Shown piece after piece: positions 55,101 to 64,000 of a DNA stretch of 64,000 nt. The stretch covers positions 40,881,864-40,945,863 of the forward strand of contig NC_135505.1 of assembly GCF_052857255.1 (NCBI RefSeq), written 5' to 3'. The stretch comes from Amblyomma americanum. Its lineage: Eukaryota > Arthropoda > Arachnida > Ixodida > Ixodidae. Position 1 is the first letter of the stretch. Every line of letters begins with the position of its first letter. The translations under genes and the position numbers were made by a program. Below the pieces are notes generated by a model, which saw only the letters and a program-made list of their open reading frames with translations, was not told the DNA's origin and searched no databases.

Positions 55101-56160
55101 TCAACACCTCATGATTTGCAAACAAGCACAGTATATGCTCAACTGTAATGTTAGATTAGTCAACCTCTGCTACGCAAAAATATTTGCAGCACTGTCAGGA
55201 TCAAGAATTGAAAGATCCAGATGCGCAGCAGGCCTCATCTGCAAAAAGACTTGGCCAGCTGTGCAAAATAAAAGCTAAAATTTACAAACATTGTTGTCGC
55301 CTCCTGAACTAATAGTGACTGCATAAGAGGGAAAATACCAGACACATCAAACCGGCTCTAAGTAAACCACACGAAAGGCGAAAGAGAGTGCGGCTGATAT
55401 CGAACACAAAACCAAAAGGAGATGTGTTTGTAGACTGAACGCTTAAAGCAGCGAAGCAAAGAAACTGCAGTGAGTCCAAATCTTAGCAAATGTGCAAAGC
55501 ATCACTTAATCAGAGAAAGACATGGGATGCCATTGGAAGCCCTCTTGCTGATACCGGGTGCATTTTAGGGCCTGAGCTCACCGAAGCTTGTTCTCCTGAG
55601 TTATTGCGCCACCGTCGTCTGTGTCCGCAACCTGCAATGAGGACGATGAAAATGGAGCGTCAGCCAAACTTCGTGAATTCACTGATCATACGAGCAGAGT
55701 GTACTTCTTGATTTGCCTGATCTGCCTTGGCTGCTCAGTGTGCTTGCGCTCTTTTCAGCATATATAATTGTCTTGATATAGGTTACTGTTCTCTGTGTAT
55801 TAGCTCGCCTTGGCTCATTCGGCAGTTGTCGCGCCGCTGGCGTAGGCGCTGTACGCCGCGTGGTCCTTGCCATGACACCAAATTGCGATGCGCCAGTAAC
55901 CGAGAAGAATGTGGATGCTGTACGGGAGCGCTGTGGCAATGGCTGCCTCGCCGAACTTGTTAGGGTGCCAGGAAGCACCTGTAGCCGGCTTCGGCAGCGC
56001 ATGTGTGATACTAAGGCCGGCCAAAGTGCGCGGGAACAACATATATGGTGCTGAAAGCGAAGTGTTTGCACTACATGCACCCGAGCATCGAAGTGGCACA
56101 GTAGTTTAGTCCAGAACACAATAAAATTGATCGTTCCTAGCCCATAGGCAACGCTGCCAC
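52191..56160. other. Unassigned sequence
   Basis: About 4 kb with no recognised gene. 55067-55092 is a T run followed by ten G (TTTTTTTTTTTTGGGGGGGGGG). Two overlapping Cys-rich frames near 55727-56110 lack a family signature (see rejected list). Base composition is near balanced with AT-rich patches. Confidence 0.4.
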
Positions 56161-56164
56161 ACTT

Positions 56165-56325
56165 TCCGTACATCAACATCATTATTACCACTGCAGGACA
56201 AAGGCATCTGCCACATCTCTCCAATTAGCCCTGCCCTGTGCCAGCTGCGGTCATCGTATGCCCGCAAACTTATTCTTACCCATCCACCTGACTTTCGCCC
56301 GCCGCCTGCTGCGCTTCCTTGGGAT
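56165..56325 (-). mobile_element. RTE-type LINE 3' end, minus
   Basis: On minus: IPRKRSRR-type codons, AGTCAGGTGGGTAAGAATAAGTTTGCGG, CTAATTGGAGAGATGTGGCAGATGCCTTTGTCCTGCAGTGG and TAATAATGATGTTGATG. These are the same blocks in the same order as the RTE ends at 26.5, 29.7 and 42.7 kb. Only the last 150 bp are present. Confidence 0.8.
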
Positions 56326-56329
56326 TGCA

Positions 56330-57930
56330 ACGACATCTGTGAGTTATTTTTTACCCTTATTTTTTTCCGCTGCCTTTTCTTATAATATGCAGTTAGCCAA
56401 CTACAGCCATGGCCCGAACTGTGATCTAATACATAGACATCCATTGGCAAATGTGCCATAATACTAGGAAGCGCAAGAGACTTCACTCTCTATTTATTTC
56501 CTCCCTTTCACCCTTCGATTTATCTTTCCTTCCTCGTTTGTGTGTCCCACCTTATCTAGTTTTTTTTTCGTTTTTCGAGCGGTTTGCGGGGATGGAGCTC
56601 TTTTGGAACCTAACCTCTCATCTGAGCTTCTTTTTTCTAACATATTTTTCTTATTTGCTATTGTTTTGTTAGTTTCCTTGAGTGCCTTGCATTTGCCGCC
56701 TTTAGCTTCATTCTTCGCGTCAGCTAACGGCTTGTGTCTTCCGGCTCCGGCTTTACAATTCCACCTAGAGCATACCGTGCCTCTTTTTCTTTCTTTTCAA
56801 CTTGGCGAATAATTTCAAATCTCAGTTCCGGATGAATTTATAATTGAGCTTTTATTCATTTTTATCTCTTTAAGCCTGTGATAGCTATGTTGAGGCAGAC
56901 ACTTCCGCTCCCTTTTATAATTCTTTGGCTTTTGCCCTACTTAGAGAGAGTCCAGACTCGACAATGAAGGAAAAAAATAAAACGAATCACACACATGAAT
57001 AGGCCGACATTTTGGGAGTGTAGCGCTGCACGTAACGGGAATGACCGTGCGCACCAGGGTTCAAGTGTATTCGCCACAATTAGCATTAGCCCCTGGCTTA
57101 GGCGTTGGTCAGTTTTATATCTTTTGGTCGATAATGCAAAACGAGTGTAGCTAAAGAGCTCTATTATAAGTTTTCATGGACAGCGCACGCTGATTAGAGT
57201 TGACCGCTGGAAAGTGAGATAGTCTGTTAGAAATATATACTGCATTTTACGTGAACTCGAATGTTGTAGGGGCAGTGCGGTGATGCATATTCATGTCACG
57301 CCACAAGCGGGTGTCAAAGAAAAGGTCGAGCCTTCTAAGGGTGAGCTACTCGAATTAGATCATATATCAGGATGAGTGAAAGAATTACACCGACTCTCAA
57401 CCATCCACCCCAGCGCACTGTTACAGGTACAGGCCCTTGTAATGCCCTAAAGAAATTTCATTAACAGAGTGCGCGGCTTTTGCCCGACTCTGCTCTCCAA
57501 GCCCTCCTAGAGATGAAAGTGAGAGATAAATGGGAGGAATCAACGTGCCGCGCTGATTCAGCGCTGTCGATACAATCATCCGCTGCTTTTTGCAGTGAGA
57601 GGGAGGCCACTGGGCCACAACGCTAAGTTATTGTCCGCAGGCTTTGGTGTTTAGTCTGAACATAGCGACGAAGACCAGCCCCAGAATTTTTGATGACTCA
57701 CCGAATGTAGTCTAGCATCTTCATATTAGAATATTTCAGAATATAACCTCCAGAGTACAAACAAAACTTGCTCCCAGCGCCGCCTGCTTTTAGCAGCAGG
57801 AGCGTTTCCGATGCGTGTCATATTATCCGGATGCCAACTGCAGAAGTTAAGGAACTGAGGGCATCGTTGCTGTAAACATGCCAGCACCCGCTGTTGCACC
57901 TACAGACCTGCTTAATGGTGGAGTATCCTC
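56330..57930. other. Unassigned sequence, pyrimidine-rich at left
   Basis: 56470-56660 is T/C-rich. Frames there (56451-56672, 56540-56812) reflect this bias and read as hydrophobic strings with no supported function. Nothing recognised further right. Confidence 0.4.
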
Positions 57931-57934
57931 GTCT

Positions 57935-58165
57935 AAGGCTCAGTTGTTCTGGGGCTCGGCTGCTGACCAGAAAATCGTGAGTTCAATCGCCTCCGCAGCT
58001 TTCGCATTTTGATTGAAGTGAAAAACTGCGCACGCTTGTACTGTATGATGTAGTAAACAATAAAATACCTCAGGTGATCTAAACTTATGCAGTCTTGCAC
58101 TACTGCACTCCTTCATAGTTGTAGTCCATTTGATGCAGCTAAACTCTTAAGTATTAAATAAAAAA
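57935..58165 (+). mobile_element. Ruka-type SINE, strongly decayed
   Basis: CTCAGTTGTTCTGGGGCTCGGCTGCTGACCAGAAAATCGTGAGTTCAATC keeps A- and B-box spacing. Later CTTGTACTGTATGATGTAG, CCTCAGGTGATC, GCACTACTGCACTCCTTCATAG follow the Ruka order. Ends in AAATAAA-like sequence. Confidence 0.65.
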
Positions 58166-58385
58166 AATTACCACAGCACTTGTCTGCTTACGTGGACGAA
58201 TGCGAAAAGAACGAAAAGTACGCGATCTATTTACTTCGTGTTATCGTTTTACTTTTTATTTTGATTGTTATTCTTATTATTTTTATTTTTTAGATTTTGT
58301 TGTTTTCTGTCATGTTTTTTTTTATTCATTTTGCTTTTCAGGTCCAGGTTTTGTGTCGATGTCCGTGCTGTTCTGACATCGAGGT
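58166..58385. other. AT-rich unassigned sequence
   Basis: T-rich (for example 58240-58325) with no motif. Confidence 0.45.
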
Positions 58386-58390
58386 CCTAT

Positions 58391-58710
58391 ATCGACATCC
58401 GTGGCGATTGTGTCGTTTAAGGTGCAATTAATTACAATTCATCAACCAAAGGTTTCCCACAGCAACATCTCATCACGCATTATCTAACATAATCAAACTT
58501 TACTGGTTGTCTTTATGCAACGACAAAATAGTGCGGAGAAGTTGTGTCGACGTCTGTGGCTATTGGCACGCCGAAGTGTATTTTCGCGATTAATTAACTG
58601 CTTCCACCACATCGACCAAATTTTTCCCACAACTTGACCTCATTACACACCGTCTAACACAACCAATCTTTTCTATTTTTATCTTAACAGAACGACGCAA
58701 TCGTCCGGAG
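58391..58710. repeat. Divergent tandem repeat, period about 156 bp
   Basis: Two units: ATCGACATCCGTGGCGATTG...TTTCCCACAGCAACATCTCATCACGCATTATCTAACA from 58391, and GTCGACGTCTGTGGCTATTG...TTTCCCACAACTTGACCTCATTACACACCGTCTAACACAACCAATC from 58545. A partial third unit (GTGTCGATGTCCGTGCTG) precedes at 58352. Satellite-like, old. Confidence 0.6.
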
Positions 58711-61700
58711 TTTTGCCACATGAAACAAACAATAGCCATCTACACTACAAAGAAATTCCGTACCTATAACGTACACTTTCTACGTTTTAAAATGGAACCA
58801 CTTCTGCTTTGGATGAAACATAGGGAATGACCATACTGCAGTCCAGTAATGAAGGGAACGTCAGTGTTACACCGTAGTCGTTGCCGGGGAAAAAACCCAA
58901 ACATTCTATTTCAGTGAACACAACTTAACACGACACGACGGCTGACCTCAACGGCGTTCTGTTCCATCAAATGTACCAATAACTTGCTTAAAGGCAGCAA
59001 AAGCAGAACAAATATGCTCATGATGCGACGCTACTTTTACATAACAAACCGCTGGACCGCGGACTAGTCGTCACATCACGTCCAATTTCGGACCCGTCTG
59101 GTTTATTCATGGCCAGCAATGTCCGCAATCTAGCACGATGAATGACCGTGAGCATGTTTAATGATATTGGTGATAATGATATAGGTGAAGATCCGAGGAG
59201 GGGTGATAATCGGGTTAGACACAGTTAACGCATAATGTTGCTTCAACATTGACGTATTGTCAACAATTGTGAGAAACGTAAAATAATAAAGGCCTTACTT
59301 TTCAATAATGTTAAAAGACGAATCTTGACTTCATAAAATTACGTGCTCACCCCGTGGCTAGCCACATGACAGGGTAACGTTTCATAAAAATGTTACTCCA
59401 ACATTTGCTTTCTGTGAGAAATGCAGCGTAATGTGAGGTCAACAGTTGGAAAACATTTAGACACAGACAACGGTTAGAACTCTTCTCCAAATTGAAATGG
59501 AACACCAGTTGGAAATACATTGCAAACATGATGAAAGGGCAGAAGTTTAAAGCCGAATGTCCATCTGCTGTTTTGGTAAGAAAAACAACTACTGAGAAAA
59601 ACAAGCACGGGCAAACATATCGGTGTATGCAGTGCAATTTACAAGTCACATATTTGCTACACAACCAGCAATTAAAAAAAGTTAACTCTTTGATGGATAA
59701 CTAAAGAACAAGTACAACCAAATTTTGGGTCACTTCGTCAATATTTCTCATTGCAATGTTTAATTTGTTAGGCACCTATTGAGCCCATTCATGCCTGCTC
59801 TTCCTGCAGATAAATGACACGCTGCGAAAAAGCATTAGGCAGCCATAATTGCTGCAGTGACAGGGAGGATGTGCACCGTTGATGCTATTCCCTCATCTCG
59901 AGTAGCAAATAATAGCGGTTTTTTTCTCGAAAATACTCTGAAAGCATGAATTTCCTATCAATCTTTTATTTGACTTGCACTGACACCACCCATCATGTAG
60001 TACTTGGCAGCTTTGAACATGTAGGCCAGGCGACAGCCACAGAACAATGTAGAACCTCACTAACTTGCAAAAGATCAATGCTCGGAAATAAAAAGCTGAC
60101 AAGAAATGTGGAGTTCCTTAGTCTCACTACATTTTATATGGAACTAAAATGGGGCTGAGACACGGCATGAATGTCGTTTTTACTGCTCAGTTACAAGCTT
60201 TCTAGCCTGTGCTGACATATTACTTCGATGTAAATAATGACAAATGCCAGCACTGTACAACATGCTGTAAGACTTGCGAAATACTCCCCCTAAAAGGCTA
60301 CCACTTGCCTCTTACATGCGGTGAAAATTATATCTACTAGACAAGCTAGTCTGTATGATGAGACACCAAGCCTCTTACATCTGGCGATGTGTACCTCCCA
60401 TGTAATTAGATTGATTGGAGATGCTTGTTTTTGATGATTTTCAGTTGCTGGGTGTGGAAGGACCAGATATGAAAGCGAACCACTCGACACACACTTTTTA
60501 AGCGACACCACAATGAGCAATGTGACTTGGCTTTTGTTCGATCCAAAAAGGCGTTTCATTTTTCATGTTCTGTGTTCGGATAACTGCTTGCATGTGCTCA
60601 TTTTGGCTTGCTGGGAGGTGCTTTTCTGTGTTAAACTAGTTTTATCTCAGGCCTCAGTCCTCTGCACCTTCTCAATTTTTTGCTAGTGTTCACCTTAAGC
60701 CGTGTACAAACTCACGCAGATCTCTACTTTTCGATGTTTTCAACTGGCATATCTTCTCTGCCTTCGTCATGTCTATTACTGCATCTGACGCATTCAAGTC
60801 TGCTGTATAGATACATCCTAATTAATCTGCGTATTACACATCTGTTTTGTTAGTCACCCACTCCTCTCTATGACGCCGATCGGCCCTAGCGGAACTAAAA
60901 GAAATGCAGTTTAAGCTAAGTCTCAGCAGGCACGCATTATGTTCAGTTTATTTTACCATGTTGACCAGTAGAGAGTGGAAGAAGAAAAGGTACTAAGTGG
61001 AGCTTGACATCCCTCTCGCCCCTACACTGGAAAGTAGCAGGCACCAAGGCATACGTAACCACTAACGACAGCAGAACAAGCCAAGCGTGACGTAATTAAG
61101 TAACGTTCCTCGCATTTAAAACTGCGCATACTGGCTGCTCAAAATTTATTACCCCATTAGACATTCTCCAAGGAGAGTGTACAATGATGTGTTCCGTTTG
61201 AACAAGGTACCATAGTACAATGAAAATTATTAACCCTGTGCCAACAGAACTGAAAATAAATTTCTGCCCATTAAATATAGCTTACAGTACAACCAAGAGA
61301 ATAGAATGGGCCACCCTGGCACATATGTAGAAAATAAGCTCAAAATAATCGAGAATGGCATTAGAGCAGTCGCTCATTCCCCCCCCCCCCCCCCCTCCCT
61401 GAAGAAGATACGAAAAAAGGTGCTCTTCAGACGCGCATATGAGCGAAGCGGATGTAATATTTGCGACAGTGCAACTACGTGTGAATTCAGATATAAATAA
61501 ATAACGCCCAGGCATGCGGTTGGATGCATGGCGCGAGGGCACGGACAAACAAGAATCGCCTTCAGGTATCGACTGATGCCACCTCCTGAGGGCCGCTGCT
61601 CGACGAATACCACTCATGGCCACGTTCACGTTCAACAAGCTTACAGCAAACATCAAAGACAGACAGGTGTTTATCATGATCCAGCAGCAGTTCATCAGTG

Positions 61701-62890
61701 ATGCTGACCAGCGCTGAATATTTTGGCATGATAAACGGAACCATCCACCGCAACGCGCGTCGACAGTTCCTCGCCAGATTCTTGCAGTCCCGCGAAAGAG
61801 AGCAGCTTTTCCGCCGGCTTCAAGTCTCATTTTTCTTCCAGGGCCAGTGGCATTCTAACGCACATTCTGCATGGTGGTTTTACTATGCACCGACGCCTCA
61901 TAGGACCGCAAGTGGTTGTACCTGCAATGCGGCGTACGAGCAGCACACGTACACACACACTAACGGTAATACAACTCGCAGGACGCACGCAGCGAGGACG
62001 GAAGAACAAAAACTCTTCCAAAGCACCTGTTCACTCAAGCCCACATTGCGCCCATGGTTGCATGGCTCCAACTGAGGGCTTGGCTAGCGCTTCGACTTTG
62101 CCATGAACAAGCTGCACTCCAGCCCTGTTCACGCAACAAAACGAAAAATAATGATTTATCAAACAATTCAGGTTGTCAGCTCAAAATACTAGCGTAAAAT
62201 TAAATACATTTTATATGTTTTCGTAGTTGTGCGCTTTGCAACGTCAAGGACGTGAGCATGGATGCGAAGACGCGAATGGCGCTATGAATTGCCCGTGCAA
62301 CTCTGTAAATGGCGCGCCTGCGTGGCTAGCTTGCATATATGCTTAGAGAGGTGAACTGTAGTCGGCGCGAACAGTTTGAAGGTCAATCGACTAAAATTGC
62401 TCAAAGAAAGGCAGCGCCGTTGAATTTTTATTGTTTCTGTGCATCGCGAGTGACTTTGGCGGCAGCCACACGGCAACGCCTCCGGTTTCGGCGAACTTGT
62501 GAGAAGGTGAGCATTTTGTTCTCAAACTTTGAAAGCGGTTTCTTGTTTGTTTTGTAACCCTGCGTCTCGTCGCATGTTATGTTCACGGTGACATCAGTAC
62601 AACGTGCATGCGCTTTCTGCCTCTATTTGAAAAACATTGGTTGATAAGCGTAAACATTTGAATTCAATTAAGCACACTGTCTATGTTGGTACTGCATGCA
62701 GAATCTGCTTTGAGATGATTCTGCGCACGAGATGGTCTTCTGATAGTTTGTTTGGTATGTGTACACAAGTGATAAATCATGAAGGAAATCAAGAGATTTG
62801 TATTGTTTAACCCTTACTTTAAAGCTGAATCATGAGCATATAGATCAAAATTTGCCGTTTTCTGGCTACAAGGGCTTGGTTGTGTGTAGT
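58711..62890. other. Unassigned sequence
   Basis: About 4.2 kb. It includes a run of about 15 C at 61379-61394. A 182-codon minus frame (61282-61830) runs across the C run and shows no domain. 62440-62508 is a GC-richer patch ending GAGAAG|GTGAGC, a good splice-donor match. No gene can be supported. Confidence 0.4.
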
Positions 62891-62892
62891 GA

Positions 62893-63150
62893 CCAGAGAT
62901 GGGCATCCTCACGAGGGCGGGCCCTCATGACGGCGTCCTCACCCTCACCTCATGAGGATTTCACTCGGAGAGGTGAGGGTGAGGGAGGATGGGTGAGTGA
63001 AAATTCGTGAGGAGGTTGAGGCAGGAAAGAGGTGGGGAGGTGGGAGCGAGTGAGGGAAGACATGGTGAGGTGAGGGCGAGGGAGGAATGTTATGATGAGG
63101 TAAGCGTGAGGGAAAGCAAGATGAGAGCGAGGGTGGTAGCTGGTATCGTA
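62893..63150 (+). repeat. GA/GAGGTGAGGG-rich minisatellite, possible hAT-like start
   Basis: Begins CAGAGATGGGCATCCTCACGAGGG, which resembles hAT-type ends (CAGAGRTGGGC). It then has CCTCACCCTCACCTC followed by many GAGGTGAGGGTGAGGG variants up to 63140, so the left part is complementary to the right. No matching far terminus was found. Confidence 0.45.
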
Positions 63151-64000
63151 CTCCTGGCTAACTTTTTTGTCTGTGCAGCACGTTATAAGCGTCCGTTTTA
63201 AAACACTGTTTCTTAGGGTGAAGGTTCCTGGGGAACACGTAGTTTCTGCAGTTTTGAGGTACTCGAGGTGAACACTAAAATCAGGGAGCCGCACACCATT
63301 TCCGTCGTCGCGATGTACTACACCGCTGTCAGTGCTATGCTTAAAAAAGCGGTCACCTTACTCAAAAAGCTTTTTTTTCAGAAACTGTGTAAAGTGCCAG
63401 GTGAAACGCCCTTCAAAGTGCGCTAAAAACGGGACGCTGGCCGGGCCGTGTGGATTGCTGCCGCTCCAACGAGAACCGTGGTACTGCAGTCAACATTTTC
63501 TTTATCAACCCTGAGTCTGTTAGATGAACAGAGTGTAGAGTAAAACATGTAAAATTATACCTAGCAAGTCTGTTGAATTCCCAAGTTCTAAGCCTCGTTT
63601 CCCAAAACGAAGTCCGATTTCAGCTCAGTGAGGTTTCAAAGAATTGGCTGCTGCGCAAAAAATACGTCTACAAAATTCTATTGTCAAATCAAAGCCAGTT
63701 AGCGGCGTTGCTACGACATTTTTTCACTCACACTGTGAGTTGTTCATTACAGTCGTATCTTCTTTCTATTTTCGCTGGATTTGCGATATAGGAAAGCGGT
63801 GCCGCAATGTGGTGGGCAAAGCCAACCGCTATTGTCCTACTATGGAAATAAAGCTTTGCTTTCTGTGTCGCAGATAGAATCTCCAATGAATGTCGCTCTG
63901 TGTTTTTTAAGAAGGATTTAGTGTTATAGGAGCCATGAACATTTCTGGGAAATTAAAAACATTTCCCGTGCTATGTGCTGAACCTCAATTGTGAAGAGAA
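63151..64000. other. Unassigned sequence with a faint THAP-like stretch
   Basis: 63385-63510 reads, in one frame, PWYCSQHFLYQP and, in another, AVWIAAAPT; together these recall the end of a THAP domain (W..A...W......CSQHF). Weak and frame-broken. AATAAA occurs at 63846-63851. Otherwise nothing recognised. Confidence 0.3.

Noticed and set aside
55727..56110. Overlapping cysteine-containing frames that might be a small secreted tick protein
   Set aside because: No signal peptide in the frame with cysteines, two frames equally plausible on the same strand and one on the other, and no family spacing I can name.
61282..61830. 182-codon minus-strand frame
   Set aside because: It crosses a long homopolymer run encoding glycines and shows no recognisable domain; frame length depends on the run's exact size.
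1..64000. A new multi-gene defence, biosynthetic or secretion system
   Set aside because: All supported coding sequence belongs to known classes of mobile elements, and none of it is intact; there is no clustered set of co-oriented unknown genes.

Overview
The window looks like intergenic or intronic DNA of a large, repeat-choked arthropod genome, most likely a hard tick (Ixodidae). The clearest pointer is a set of tRNA-derived SINEs matching the tick Ruka family as I remember it (tRNA-like A and B boxes, then a body with conserved blocks such as gttaaagaaccccaggtggt and cgctttgggac). Other pointers are RTE-type LINEs with TGATGA-type tails, CR1/L2, I-like and Penelope-like retroelements, Ty3/gypsy relics and a THAP-domain P-like transposase with a spliced first intron. 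I found no bacterial operon, CRISPR array or phage gene, and no convincing intact host gene. Almost every open frame of interest is a decayed mobile-element gene.

Layout. 0.6-10.1 kb is a composite: Penelope-like copy A (minus), a CR1/L2 LINE (plus), a 3' Penelope fragment C (minus) and a longer Penelope copy B (plus). Both outer ends are Penelope 3' ends and are flanked by the same 12-bp direct repeat. The LINE carries a 136-bp foldback insert with an 8-bp target duplication, and copy B carries a 679-bp retroposon with a 14-bp target duplication. 12.8-18 kb is a dead Ty3/gypsy element (plus) with a SINE nested in its RNase H region. 18.3-25.1 kb holds a GC-rich LTR- or promoter-like stretch, a SINE, two GTAGTAAC-rich repeat clusters, a CR1/L2 LINE fragment, a divergent tandem duplication and a CpG-rich block with CRE, E-box and CCAAT sites.

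25.9-31.8 kb holds an RTE fragment and then a THAP/P-like transposase gene on the minus strand. That gene has a recognisable two-exon THAP domain and is broken by frameshifts, a stop, a (TA)n expansion, an I-like LINE with a 13-bp target duplication and an RTE tail. 38.3-48.1 kb is a minus-strand Ty3/gypsy element bounded by related LTRs, with polypurine tract and primer site visible. It has been invaded by a terminal-inverted-repeat element, an RTE LINE and the LTR plus gag of a second, plus-strand gypsy. 48.2-52.2 kb adds a second copy of the small inverted-repeat element, a Penelope 3' fragment, a textbook SINE with an 11-bp target duplication, an I-like LINE (minus) and another SINE. The last 12 kb is mostly unassigned sequence with an RTE tail, a worn SINE, a divergent tandem repeat and a GA-rich minisatellite.

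Biologically the window is a stratified graveyard of retroelements with readable nesting order. Several insertions can be dated relative to their hosts by exact target duplications that restore the interrupted host reading frame. The observations most worth follow-up are the double-ended Penelope composite, the degenerate hammerhead-like motifs of the Penelope elements, the in-frame foldback insertion, the internally palindromic GTAGTAAC repeats and the layered THAP transposase relic. Nothing here amounts to a new multi-gene system.
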